A DNA stretch of 64,000 bases, taken from the NCBI RefSeq assembly GCF_018327685.1, contig NZ_BNEL01000001.1, positions 1,860,001 through 1,924,000 on the forward strand, given 5' to 3'. This stretch comes from Streptomyces sp. TS71-3 (lineage in GTDB: Bacteria > Actinomycetota > Actinomycetes > Streptomycetales > Streptomycetaceae). Numbering within the stretch: position 1 is the first letter of the stretch; every line of letters starts with the position of its first letter. Both the position numbers and the translations under genes were made by a program. Under the pieces are notes generated by a model. It saw only the letters and a program-made list of their open reading frames with translations, ran no database searches and had not been told where the DNA came from. Of this stretch, positions 9,723 to 18,910 are shown in pieces.

Positions 9723-9997
9723 TGACTGCGCCGACCGGCTCGACGCTGACCTTCCCTGAACTCTTCTGCCTACCGGTGACCGTCGACTTGGCGACCGCCG
9801 CACGCGCGCTGGGGATGAGCGTCGCCACGGCCTACCCCCTCATGGCCCGAGACGCCTTCCCTTGCCCGGTCCTGCGCCCAGGGCACCGATACCGCGTACC
9901 GACCTCAGGCCTGATGCGGGTTCTTGAAGTGGAGAGTCGACCTGTCCATCTCGACGACGTGGAGGAGGGAGTGGGATTTGCCGCACGGTTCGAGTGA
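9722..9997 (+). CDS. small helix-turn-helix DNA-binding protein
   Basis: A 91-residue protein whose ATG overlaps the upstream stop (TGATG). Residues VDLATAARALGMSVATAYPL, followed by PVLRPGHRYRVPTSGLMRVL, form the excisionase/MerR-like winged helix pattern: a helix-turn-helix and then a short beta wing with basic residues. Proteins like this act as small regulators or recombination directionality factors. No integrase gene lies next to it, so a recombination role here is doubtful. It may be left from a lost element. Confidence 0.65.
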   Translation: MTAPTGSTLTFPELFCLPVTVDLATAARALGMSVATAYPLMARDAFPCPVLRPGHRYRVPTSGLMRVLEVESRPVHLDDVEEGVGFAARFE

Positions 9998-10117
9998 AGC
10001 GGCCCAAGGCGGTCCCGATCTCCTGTCTGCCCGCATGGCCCGTCAGGTCGAAGCGTCTGCCTTCTCGCTCGTACCGGACGGTCAGGTGGCTGTAACCGAA
10101 GATCCGGGGGTCCTCCG

Positions 10118-10225
10118 ATGGATGGAAGTACCCTGGGCGTGTCGATCGATGTGTCCTCCGTCGATGGAGACCACATCAAATTCAACTTCAAGGCCGACGA
10201 CACGGCTTCCCCGCCCGCGAACTGA
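10118..10225 (+). pseudogene. 3' fragment of a DUF4333 lipoprotein gene
   Basis: Thirty-five codons plus stop reproduce the end of the DUF4333 gene at 2939-3292 with few changes (GSTLGVSIDVSSVDGD, ending DDTASPPAN). The signal peptide, lipobox and first cysteine region are missing. It is the coding part of the second copy of the 245-bp duplication. Confidence 0.8.
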
Positions 10226-10362
10226 CCACTTGGCCGTCCCGTCCTCCCCAAGCACCACGCTGCACGGCACCGTCTGGCACCCCTTGTTGCGCCTGTACGG
10301 CTGTGTCGCTACCGCCAGATAGTCTCGTAGACGTCATTGCGGCCCGACGGGCTTCCGCTCCA
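10118..10362 (+). repeat. 245-bp direct duplication, copy B
   Basis: Partner of 3187-3431 in the same orientation, covering the gene tail and about 140 bp of non-coding DNA after the stop. It ends shortly before the nuclease-helicase gene, so that gene's promoter lies in or next to duplicated DNA. Confidence 0.8.
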
Positions 10363-10430
10363 CTCCGGTGGAGTCTCGAAGGACATGCCCCCACCCGCAC
10401 GAGTCTCTTCGTGCTGCCTGGGGGAAGTTC

Positions 10431-12317
10431 TTGCTGTTCCGCGCGTCCGCAAAGACGGTCGCCGTCATGGCACTCGACGGTTCACTGTTCTTGCACCTCA
10501 CCGACCAGTTCGTCCACATGCACGGTTACCGGCCTGGCGCCTCGGAGGCGCGCTCCTGGGAACGCAGCATCCCCGTCCTGGCCGCCGCGCTCAACGACGC
10601 GGGCCTGGGCGACGTGGAGGTCATGCTGGAGTACGCGCTCCCTCTGAACAGCAAGCGCGCGGATGTCGTGCTCGCCGGAGTGCACCCGGTCACGGGCGAG
10701 CCGTCGTATGTCGTGGTGGAGCTGAAGCAGTGGAGCCAGGCGTTTCCCCATGAGGACGATCTCACCCTGTGCCATGTCGATGCCTACACCCACCCGGTCC
10801 TCAATCCCATCGAGCAGGTACGGCGCTACTGCGGGTACCTCGTCAACTTCAACGGGGCCGTAGCCGAACACGGTGACCGGGTCAACGGAGTGGCATTCCT
10901 GCACAACGCCACCGAGTTCGGTGTGAAGGGTCTGCGGGAGATCGAACGAGACGGCCATGGGCTGCTCTTCACAGCGGAACGCCGCGGCGCTTTCCTCGAA
11001 CACCTCCGTACGAGGCTGAGCGACAAGCACCCGGGAGCCCAGGCGGCAGACGACTTGTGCGCCGGCGCGACCGCACCGTCGAGGCAGCTGATCTCCGTGG
11101 CTGCCGAGGAGGTGCGCGAGCGCAAGCAGTTCGTCCTCCTCGACGAGCAACAGGTCGCGTACCGCATGGTGCTCAACGCGGTTGAGAAGGCGAAGCGCGC
11201 CGATCGCAAGGAAGTCGTCATCGTCACGGGCGGTCCCGGGACGGGCAAGAGCGTGATCGCTCTCCAACTGCTCGGTGAGCTGTACCGCCGTGGGGTGCCG
11301 GCGCTGCACGCCACCGGCTCTCAGTCGTTCACCAAGACGATGAGGAAGGTCGCCGGAGCCCGCAAACGCGAAGTCCACGACCTCTTCAAGTACTTCAACA
11401 GCTTCATGACGGCAGAGAAGAACAGCCTGGGCGCCCTGATCTGCGACGAGGCCCACCGCATCCGAGAGACCTCGGCCAACCGCTACACCCGCGCCGAGCA
11501 CCGCACCGGCAGGGCGCAGATCGACGAACTCATCGACGTCGCCTACGTGCCCGTCTTCCTCCTCGACGAGCACCAGGTCGTCCGCCCCGGAGAGATGGGT
11601 ACAGTGGCCGAGATCAAGTCGGCAGCGGCCAAGCGGGGCATCCCGTGCCAGGTCGTCCCGCTGGACAGCCAGTTCCGCTGCGGCGGCAGTGACGCCTACC
11701 TGCGCTGGGTGGTCCGGCTCCTGGGGCTGGAGCCTGGCGGACCGGTCGTCTGGGAACCCGACGACCGCATGAACCTGCTGGTCGCCGACAGCCCGCAGGA
11801 GATGGAAGCCTTCCTCGAAGCGCGTCGATCTCAGGGCTACGGTGCCCGCATGTCCGCCGGCTACTGCTGGAAATGGTCAAAGGAACCGAAGGACGGTGCC
11901 CCGCTCCCGCCGGACGTCGTCATCGGCGATTGGGCCCGTCCATGGAATCTGCGCGGCGACCGCTCCGTCTCCGGCGCGCCGCCCGCCGCACTCTGGGCCA
12001 CCGACCCGGCAGGTTTCGGGCAGATCGGCTGCGTCTACACCGCTCAGGGCTTCGAGTACGACTGGTCCGGCGTCATCATCGGCCCCGATCTGGTTTGGCG
12101 CGACGACCACTGGGTAACGGACCGCACGGCGTCCAAGGACCCGGTCTTCAGGGGGTCGACCCCGGACGCCGACGTGGACCGCCTGATCCGCAACACGTAC
12201 AAGGTCCTGCTGACGCGGGGCATGGTGGGGACGATCGTGTACTCGACGGATGCGGAGACGCGGGAGAAGCTGCGGGAGCTGGCGGGGGGAGTGGCACAGG
12301 AGGCTGTCGCCAGGTAA
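10431..12317 (+). CDS. nuclease-helicase (DUF2075 family) with PD-(D/E)xK-like N-terminus
   Basis: About 628 residues from TTG 10431 (preceded by GGGGGAAG); GTG 10368 or ATG 10467 are alternative starts. I favour TTG because LLFRASA is the usual first motif of this family. Residues 75-100 (KRADVVLAG, then YVVVELKQW) form a D...ExK nuclease core. Residues near 270 hold a Walker A, GGPGTGKS, and the DUF2075 superfamily-1 helicase region follows, with CDEAHRIRE and LLDEHQVV as Walker B-like motifs and the late motif AQGFEYDWSGVIIG. Such proteins are predicted to unwind and cut nucleic acid and are frequent in defence islands. The stop lies 28 bp from the convergent brxHI stop. Confidence 0.8.
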   Translation: MLFRASAKTVAVMALDGSLFLHLTDQFVHMHGYRPGASEARSWERSIPVLAAALNDAGLGDVEVMLEYALPLNSKRADVVLAGVHPVTGEPSYVVVELKQWSQAFPHEDDLTLCHVDAYTHPVLNPIEQVRRYCGYLVNFNGAVAEHGDRVNGVAFLHNATEFGVKGLREIERDGHGLLFTAERRGAFLEHLRTRLSDKHPGAQAADDLCAGATAPSRQLISVAAEEVRERKQFVLLDEQQVAYRMVLNAVEKAKRADRKEVVIVTGGPGTGKSVIALQLLGELYRRGVPALHATGSQSFTKTMRKVAGARKREVHDLFKYFNSFMTAEKNSLGALICDEAHRIRETSANRYTRAEHRTGRAQIDELIDVAYVPVFLLDEHQVVRPGEMGTVAEIKSAAAKRGIPCQVVPLDSQFRCGGSDAYLRWVVRLLGLEPGGPVVWEPDDRMNLLVADSPQEMEAFLEARRSQGYGARMSAGYCWKWSKEPKDGAPLPPDVVIGDWARPWNLRGDRSVSGAPPAALWATDPAGFGQIGCVYTAQGFEYDWSGVIIGPDLVWRDDHWVTDRTASKDPVFRGSTPDADVDRLIRNTYKVLLTRGMVGTIVYSTDAETREKLRELAGGVAQEAVAR

Positions 12318-12345
12318 CGACAACCGACTGGTCCCTTGGTGATTG

Positions 12346-14535
12346 TCAGGGCATGCCGTGGCCGGATACCTGGAACCGTGTCGGCTCCGCCAGAGCGGCC
12401 CGGGCGCCGTCGAAGTCCGCGAGGCGGGCTGCCAGGGTGGCTACGGCCAGGCGTTCGGGGAGGGCGGCGGAGAACTTCAGGCCGCTCACAGCCCGGCGGT
12501 CGACGTCGGGAAGTACGAGAGGTGCTGATGTATCGACGGCCTGGCGTGCGCTGCGCCACATTTCTGGGCTGAGGTCCTCCCTGAGGCGCACGTAGCAGTC
12601 CGCGGGCCGCTGTACGGGGTCGCAGATCGAGGACAGCGTCGCGGTCAGGGTGGCGTTCGCTCGGTAGCCGGCCCAGGTCCACCAGCGCATGTCGCCGCCC
12701 ACCCGGGTGATCAACGTGCCCCCGGGATGCACCAGGTCGGGTCCGTCGAGCCGGCGCCACTCGGCCAGGACGGCCTCGGCGCGCCGGGTGAGGGAGACAG
12801 GAGGATCGGCGCCGAGGAGCACCTCGCGCATGGCCCGGCATAAGGCGTACGAGAGGCCCGCCAGGGCGCCGTTCGTCCACTTGGCCACGCCTCCGCTGTC
12901 CACGGGGACGACAAAGGCCCGCCGGCGCCCCCAGTCGATGAACGTCACCTGCCAACTGCGCCCCGCAAGCAGCAGCCGACGCGGTCCCGGCCGTTCCTCG
13001 GTCAGAACGGACGGGTCCGTCCGGCCTATCTCCGTGCGCCCCGAGAGGACGGTGAACTGCGGAGGCGCGGTGAACGAGGCAGTCAGCGCGATGAAGTGGC
13101 GGTGGCCGAAACGGCGCTCGGCCTCCGGTCCCACGAAAAGCATCCCGCTGTCCGTGTCGAGGAACCCCTCCCTCACCAGGTGTCGCAGGACCGGCTCGGC
13201 GGAGCTGTCGAACGGTGCGAGACCGTTCCATTGCTGAGCCCACACCTGGTCGCCGAGTCGGTGCTCTTGGAGGGCCATGGCGAGGAGTTGCTGCGCCGCC
13301 AGGTGGCGAGGTTCCGGCGGTGGTGTGACGGGCTCGACCCAGCCGCGTCCCCAGAGCAGCAGCAGCCCCGCCGCTTGGAGGAGGGTGTCTCTGCGGGTGG
13401 CGAGGAACAGGCAGTTCCGGCTGGAGCCCGGACGCCGCCCCGTCCGGCCGATGCGCTGGAGGAACGAGGCGACGGTAGCCGGTGCGTCGATCTGGATGAC
13501 GCGATCCAGGTCCCCGACATCGATCCCCAGCTCGAGCGTGGACGTGGCGACGATGACACAGTCACGGCCTGCCGCGAACGCCTCCTCCGACCGTGCGCGC
13601 TCCTCCATCGACAGGGAGGCGTGGGACAGGAAGACACTGACATCTCGCGCTCGCAGGGCTGCACCCAGTTCCTCGACCTGTCGCCGGGACTCGCAGAACA
13701 CCAGGCGCTTCTCGCCCCTGTGCAGGGTGGCGATGAGCTTGGCCGCATTGTCCAGGGAGCCCACGTGGTCGAGCTCGACGGCGCCCGCGGGTCGCCCGAG
13801 CGGGGCGCCCGCTTCAGGCCCCAGCGGGAGGGCAGCGGTCCCGGCGAGGCGAACCTCCGGTGCCACGACCTGACCCGGCCGCTTCCCCACCCCGGCACCC
13901 TGCAACCAGGTGAGCAGCCGGTCCGGATTCCCAACGGTGGCCGACAGACCGATGCGTTGGATGGGGCGTCCGGTGACGCGTTGCAGGCGTTCCAGCACGG
14001 CGAGGAGGTGCCAGCCGCGGTCGTCCCCGGCGAAGGCGTGCACCTCGTCGACCACGACGGCCCGCACGCTGCCCAGCAGATGAGCGTGGTCGGTCTTGAC
14101 CCCGATGAGCATGGCTTCCAGGGATTCCGGCGTGGTGAGCAGGATGTCCGGGGGGGCGGCACGGATACGGCGGCGCTGCGCCTGGCTGGTGTCACCGTGC
14201 CACAGCTCGGCGCGCCGCCCGAGCCACCGGGCATAGGTGTCGATGCGGGGCGCCAGATTGTTGAGCAGCGCCTTGAGCGGGCAGAGGTAGAGCACTGACA
14301 GACCCGCCCACCGCCGCTCGGTCATGGCGGACAGCACCGGCAGGCAGGCCGCTTCGGTCTTGCCGCCCGCGGTGGGCGCGAGCAGGAGGGCGTCGTCGCC
14401 GTCCATCACCGGCCGGATCGCCTCCCGCTGAAGAGGGCGCAGGTCCGGCCAGCCGAGGGTGTTCACGACGTGGTGCAGGATGACGGCGTCGAGGCGGTCG
14501 ACCGGGTCATTGGCGTCCGACACGTCGGGCATCAC
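12346..14535 (-). CDS. brxHI: BREX type 2 helicase BrxHI (Lhr-like)
   Basis: A 729-residue superfamily-2 helicase. Walker A is APTAGGKT (residues 53-60), the DExH box is VVVDEVHAFAG, and the last helicase motif is RIGRTGRRPG. The two RecA-like domains are followed by a C-terminal extension, as in Lhr-type enzymes. In BREX type 2 it forms the last gene of the set and is thought to remodel DNA for host methylation and phage exclusion. The start GTG 14535 overlaps the brxD stop (GTGA); an ATG follows at once, so the exact first codon is uncertain by one. A run of seven C (plus-strand G 14150-14156) lies inside the gene. Confidence 0.88.
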   Translation of the reverse strand: MMPDVSDANDPVDRLDAVILHHVVNTLGWPDLRPLQREAIRPVMDGDDALLLAPTAGGKTEAACLPVLSAMTERRWAGLSVLYLCPLKALLNNLAPRIDTYARWLGRRAELWHGDTSQAQRRRIRAAPPDILLTTPESLEAMLIGVKTDHAHLLGSVRAVVVDEVHAFAGDDRGWHLLAVLERLQRVTGRPIQRIGLSATVGNPDRLLTWLQGAGVGKRPGQVVAPEVRLAGTAALPLGPEAGAPLGRPAGAVELDHVGSLDNAAKLIATLHRGEKRLVFCESRRQVEELGAALRARDVSVFLSHASLSMEERARSEEAFAAGRDCVIVATSTLELGIDVGDLDRVIQIDAPATVASFLQRIGRTGRRPGSSRNCLFLATRRDTLLQAAGLLLLWGRGWVEPVTPPPEPRHLAAQQLLAMALQEHRLGDQVWAQQWNGLAPFDSSAEPVLRHLVREGFLDTDSGMLFVGPEAERRFGHRHFIALTASFTAPPQFTVLSGRTEIGRTDPSVLTEERPGPRRLLLAGRSWQVTFIDWGRRRAFVVPVDSGGVAKWTNGALAGLSYALCRAMREVLLGADPPVSLTRRAEAVLAEWRRLDGPDLVHPGGTLITRVGGDMRWWTWAGYRANATLTATLSSICDPVQRPADCYVRLREDLSPEMWRSARQAVDTSAPLVLPDVDRRAVSGLKFSAALPERLAVATLAARLADFDGARAALAEPTRFQVSGHGMP

Positions 14536-15854
14536 ACATCCAGGTCGATGTCGTCGGCTGAGACCGCGGCGGCCAGATTGCGTTCGACGTCGGTGAGCTC
14601 GCTGCCGCTCACTGTCAGCCGGTAGTGACGGCGGGGATCGAAGTCCTCGAACTGGTCGATCCGGTCGAGCACATCGCCCACGAGCTTCTTCAGGAACAGC
14701 CTCGGCGCGACTCCGACCTTCCCGCCCAACGCGCCTCCCACGGCCCTGGCGAGGTCGGCGACGTAGGCGTCGTCGGCGAGGGCCTTCACCCGGTCCGGGG
14801 ACTCGGACCCCACGCAGTACAGGTCGCGAATCGTGGTGCCCAGGCGGGTCAGCGAGTCCTGCGTGAAGCCGGGCAGGCGCACCTGGACCGCCCGCGGGTT
14901 GTCGAAGCGGGGATCGGTGGTGAAGTCGGTGGCGAGACGCTGGGCGAGCGGAGGGAGCCGCTGGGCTCCCTGGGGACCGTCGTAGAACGCGGGAGTGCCG
15001 GTGATCACCAGATACAGGCCCGGAAAGCGGCCCGAATGGATCTCGTCGATGAGCTGCCGCAGCGCGTTGAGGGCCTTGTCACGGGCGTCGGAACGCACCC
15101 GTTGGAGCGTCTCCACCTCGTCGAGGACCACGAAGAGACCACGGTGACCGGAGTCCCGCAGCACGGTCAGCAGACCCTGCAGGAAGCCGAAGGCGCCGAA
15201 GTGGTCGAGGTCCCCGCGCACCCCCGCGGACCGCCGTGCGCCGGCGGCCACGTGCGGCTGTCCGCCGAGCCACGCCAGTACCGCCGCCGCAGTCGCCTCG
15301 TCGCCCTGGGCGAGCGCGGCCCGGTAGCCGCGCAGAGCCGCCGCGAAGGACGGGGCGTGCCGGGAGACCTCCGCCAGCCGTGCGGTCAGCAGTTTCTCCA
15401 CCTCGTCGGCCAGGCCGTCCTCGTCGGCCCCCGCCGCCAGGGCGTCCTCTTCCAGGGCGTAGAACCAGGCGTCCACCACGGGCCTGAGCGCGCTCGGCGG
15501 GAAGCTCGCGGTGGCCAGCCGCTCGGTGAGGCGCCGGTAGACCGTCTCCAGGCGGTGCAGCGGCGTCTCGCTCTCGGAGATCTGGATCTCGGAGACGGCG
15601 AAGTTGCGTTGCCGTGCCCGTTCGCCGAGCCATCGGGTGAAGAACGTCTTGCCCGAGCCGTACTCGCCGCGCACGGCCTTGAACACCGAGGCGCCCGACG
15701 CCACCGCGTCGAGTTCGGCGTCCAGCGCTGCCTCGAACCTGTCAAGACCGGTGGCCAGCAGGTCGAGTCCGCTGTCGGGCACGGCGCCGCGCCGCAGTGC
15801 GTCGATGGCGGTGCGGCGACGCACCGCGGAAACGGAGGGGCGCGGTTCGCTCAC
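14532..15854 (-). CDS. brxD: BREX type 2 ATP-binding protein BrxD
   Basis: A 440-residue ATPase. Walker A is GEYGSGKT (63-70) and Walker B is LFVVLDEVETLQ; the fold is AAA+/STAND-like (DUF2791). In type 2 BREX it is encoded between pglZ and the helicase and probably drives assembly or DNA translocation. The frame is open far upstream, but GTG 15854 fits the family start, with GGGAGACTGGGA ahead of it. About 98 bp separate it from the pglZ stop, the largest gap within pglYZ-brxD-brxHI, so an internal promoter is possible. It overlaps brxHI by 4 bp. Confidence 0.87.
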   Translation of the reverse strand: MSEPRPSVSAVRRRTAIDALRRGAVPDSGLDLLATGLDRFEAALDAELDAVASGASVFKAVRGEYGSGKTFFTRWLGERARQRNFAVSEIQISESETPLHRLETVYRRLTERLATASFPPSALRPVVDAWFYALEEDALAAGADEDGLADEVEKLLTARLAEVSRHAPSFAAALRGYRAALAQGDEATAAAVLAWLGGQPHVAAGARRSAGVRGDLDHFGAFGFLQGLLTVLRDSGHRGLFVVLDEVETLQRVRSDARDKALNALRQLIDEIHSGRFPGLYLVITGTPAFYDGPQGAQRLPPLAQRLATDFTTDPRFDNPRAVQVRLPGFTQDSLTRLGTTIRDLYCVGSESPDRVKALADDAYVADLARAVGGALGGKVGVAPRLFLKKLVGDVLDRIDQFEDFDPRRHYRLTVSGSELTDVERNLAAAVSADDIDLDV

Positions 15855-15952
15855 TGTCCCAGTCTCCCATTCGCCGTGCCGTGCCTGCCCATCACCTTCC
15901 TCTGGTGAGGCTGCCGTAGCCGGTTTGGTGATCAAGAAGATTCGGCGGCACG

Positions 15953-18910
15953 TCAGCCCATCCCGAACTGGTCCCGGAGAAGCCCGCGGTCGAGGCGCAG
16001 CGTGCGGCCGTCCGGCAGCGTCCGGAGGACCTGGACGCCGTCGTAGTTCAGGAGCTGGCGCAGTACGGCGGCGAACCCGTCGGCGCGGGCCGGCGGGTAG
16101 TCGATGCGCTGGGCCAGCGCGGTGACGGGCAGTGTGCCACCGGTGGCCAGCAGCACGAGGACGGCCTGCTTGACGGTGTCCAGGTTCTTGGGCTTGCGCG
16201 CGAGCAGTTCGAGTTGGCCGCGGAACGTCTCCGAGGCGAGAAGTCGGTCGACGAGCGTCTCGTCCGGGTCGACCGGCGCCGCGGCGAGCAGCGCCCCGTC
16301 GTCCGTGCCCGCCGGGACCAGCGCCACGTCGAAGAGGGACTCGTGGGCGCGGGCGAGTTCGGCCTGCGCCTTGGTTGGCTTCTCCCGGGGCGGTTTTCTG
16401 GGAGTGGTCGCCGGGACGTCCGGCCCCTGCTCGATGGGCTCCGCGTCGTCGGACCACCAGGCGGGCATCTGGTCGCCCAGCTCCCGCCAGCCCTTCGGAG
16501 GCTGGGCCCCGAAGGGGAGGAACGCGAGGACGGGAATGGCGAACTCGGCGAGGGAAACGCCGCCGTGGTAGCCCGCCCTGCGCGCCGTGTACCGGGAATC
16601 CGCGTCCCAGAGGGCCACGATCGCGGCGCCGGGCTGGGGCCATACGACGCGTCGGCCCGACAGGGCGACCTCTGTGTGGTGCAGCTCCCCGCCGGCGAGC
16701 CGGTGGCGGGCGGACTCCGGGGCGTCGGCGTCGACCTTCGCGCCGTGCCCGTCCACCACGTGCCCGTGGTCGCTGGTGATCACCACGGCCATTCCCTCGG
16801 ACGCCGCGAGGCGCAGCAGCCCGAGGAGTGCCGAGATGTGCTCGGCTTTCCACGTCCCGTCGCCGAGTTTCTGCTCGTGGGCGAGCCGGTCGTCGATGGT
16901 GTTCAGGACGACCGCCACGTGGCTTTCGCCGTCCGCCAGCGCCGCGAGGAGATCTGGTCCGAAGGGAGCCCCGGCCTCCTTGCTCTCCAGGTCGTCCTTG
17001 TGGAAGACGGCGGCCTTGCGACCACCCCACAGCCCGAGCGTGGGGAAGAGCCGCTTCTCGTCCGCTTGCGATCCGGTCCTGAGCTGCCCGGTGAGCAGGG
17101 CGGTGCGGCAGACCGCGGTCACCGTGGGCAGCGCGGCGGCCATGGCCCGGCGGCGTGGCGCACCCTCCCCGAGCGGGTCGTACTCGGCCCACGAAGCGCG
17201 GAGTTCCTCCGCGAGTTCGGTGGCGATGGCCGCGCTCATGCCGTCCAGGACGAGCAGCAGCACGCGGCGGCCTGCTCCGCCTCGGACGACCGGCTTCACG
17301 ACACGGTCAAGGAAGGTCTCCACCGTCAGCAGGGAGCCCGGCGGCGTCCCCGCCTCGGTCCAGGTGGCCAGCGCCCGGGCGAAGCCCTGGTCGAGTCGGT
17401 GCCGGCGCTTGCGGACGTCCGCGGCCAGCGTCCCGTACGCGGAGCCGAGCACCGGCTCGCGGTCACCGCCGGCCTCCACGTGCTCCAGGGCACGGTCCAC
17501 CCAACCGGTCTCGGCGATGTGGCCGCTGACGGCTTCGCCCACCGACTCGCACTCCGTGACCGGGTCGGACGCCAGCCACCGGGTAAGGCGCTGCCCCATC
17601 CGGGCGCGCTCGATGCGGCCCCGGATCTCCGGCTCGTGGGCGCCCTTGTGCGTGCTCAGGGCGTGCACGGCGTCAGCCACGGCTGCGATTCGGCCCGCCG
17701 AGAGGGCGCGGCCCACGGCGGTGAACCCGGCCTCCAGCCCGGCCGGTAGCACCGGGCTCGCCGCGGCGGCCTGCTCCGCGCCGAACTGGGTGACCAGACG
17801 GGACGCCTGGTTCAGGACGGTGTCACTGAGCCGGCGGGCCTCGCGAGCCGCATCGCCGCGCTCTCCACCGTCCGTGCCGCGCGCGGCGATCGTCAACCGG
17901 GCCGTGACGAACTCCTCCGCCGCCCTGCCGAAGGCGGAGACGAGCGCGTCGAACTCCTCACCGGTCGCGAGTGGTTGCTCCCCGAACCAGCGTTCGGCGC
18001 GTCCACGGGCACGGTAGACGGCGGCGTCGGGCTCGGCGTGCAGCCACAGGGCCGCGCACACCAGGCCGAAGGGCACCGCTTCCGGACCATGCTCGGCCTC
18101 GACCAGCGCGAACACCGCCCGCGCCACGAGATGGGCCTGGTCCTCCTCACCGAGGAAAGCCGCGAGTCCGGCGCGTTCGGGACCGCGGAGCGCGAGGAAC
18201 CGCTCGGGGCGGCCGGGCGTGAGGGACCAGCGCAGCAGGGTGTGGGCGTCGATGTCCTCGGCCGGCCGGTCGGGCTCCGGCGCGTCCGGCCCGTCGGGCG
18301 TGGCGGGCGCGTCTTCGTATCGCCCCAGGTGCAGTCGCCGCAGCGCCAGCCGGGTCAGGGCCGTCCGGCGGGACAGCAGACCGCCGCCCACCGGCCGCCA
18401 GCCTCCCGGAGGGGTGGCGTCCGCGAGGGCCTCGGCGGCCCAGTTGTCGTCCTTGAGCCGGCGGTCGATGTCCTGGGCTCCGAAGGCCTCGCGGACCACG
18501 TCCCAGTGGTCCAGGGCGGACACCCGCTTCTTGTGGGCGCGTGCCAGGATCGCCGGGTCGAGTTCGCCCTCTTCGCGGTCGGTGAGCACGACGAGGACCC
18601 GCGGCTCGCCCACGGCTCCAGCGCTGTCCGGGCCGTCCGCACCGACCAGGCCGTCGCTCACGCCGGTGAGATGCTCCAGGACGAGTTCGTGGACGGCGAG
18701 GGCCGAGGGGGCCGCCGCGATGCGTGCCGTCCTGCCCTCTCCCCACACGGGCTGCTCGGGGCCGTCCCACCTGGGCGCCGAGCGCAGCAGCACGACCTGC
18801 GACTTGCCGGCACCGGTGAGCGAGGCCGCCAGGGACTTCTGGGACGAGAGGTACTGACTGACCGTCGCCAGGTTCAGCCGCCCGGCGATCGCGAGAGCCG
18901 GGGCGCTCAC
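15953..18910 (-). CDS. pglZ: BREX type 2 phosphatase-domain protein PglZ
   Basis: A 985-residue protein. The PglZ domain belongs to the alkaline-phosphatase superfamily: the motif [11 protein letters not shown] (Asp near 556) supplies a metal ligand, and [11 protein letters not shown] (Asp near 714) supplies the second metal site. The first 350 residues form an N-terminal region that contains DREEGELD. PglZ is the one component common to all BREX types and is needed for exclusion. GTG 18910 overlaps the pglY stop (GTGA), which fixes the start; the longer frame upstream is an overlap artefact. The C-terminal region resembles a winged helix, ending [13 protein letters not shown]. Confidence 0.9.
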   Translation of the reverse strand: MSAPALAIAGRLNLATVSQYLSSQKSLAASLTGAGKSQVVLLRSAPRWDGPEQPVWGEGRTARIAAAPSALAVHELVLEHLTGVSDGLVGADGPDSAGAVGEPRVLVVLTDREEGELDPAILARAHKKRVSALDHWDVVREAFGAQDIDRRLKDDNWAAEALADATPPGGWRPVGGGLLSRRTALTRLALRRLHLGRYEDAPATPDGPDAPEPDRPAEDIDAHTLLRWSLTPGRPERFLALRGPERAGLAAFLGEEDQAHLVARAVFALVEAEHGPEAVPFGLVCAALWLHAEPDAAVYRARGRAERWFGEQPLATGEEFDALVSAFGRAAEEFVTARLTIAARGTDGGERGDAAREARRLSDTVLNQASRLVTQFGAEQAAAASPVLPAGLEAGFTAVGRALSAGRIAAVADAVHALSTHKGAHEPEIRGRIERARMGQRLTRWLASDPVTECESVGEAVSGHIAETGWVDRALEHVEAGGDREPVLGSAYGTLAADVRKRRHRLDQGFARALATWTEAGTPPGSLLTVETFLDRVVKPVVRGGAGRRVLLLVLDGMSAAIATELAEELRASWAEYDPLGEGAPRRRAMAAALPTVTAVCRTALLTGQLRTGSQADEKRLFPTLGLWGGRKAAVFHKDDLESKEAGAPFGPDLLAALADGESHVAVVLNTIDDRLAHEQKLGDGTWKAEHISALLGLLRLAASEGMAVVITSDHGHVVDGHGAKVDADAPESARHRLAGGELHHTEVALSGRRVVWPQPGAAIVALWDADSRYTARRAGYHGGVSLAEFAIPVLAFLPFGAQPPKGWRELGDQMPAWWSDDAEPIEQGPDVPATTPRKPPREKPTKAQAELARAHESLFDVALVPAGTDDGALLAAAPVDPDETLVDRLLASETFRGQLELLARKPKNLDTVKQAVLVLLATGGTLPVTALAQRIDYPPARADGFAAVLRQLLNYDGVQVLRTLPDGRTLRLDRGLLRDQFGMG

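Noticed and set aside
9722..9997. Excisionase of a second integrated element
   Set aside because: The protein has an excisionase-like helix-turn-helix, but no integrase or att repeat lies nearby; kept only as a small DNA-binding protein.
16214..17749. 511-codon plus-strand frame opposite pglZ
   Set aside because: Antisense shadow of the phosphatase gene, with no plausible start site or motif.
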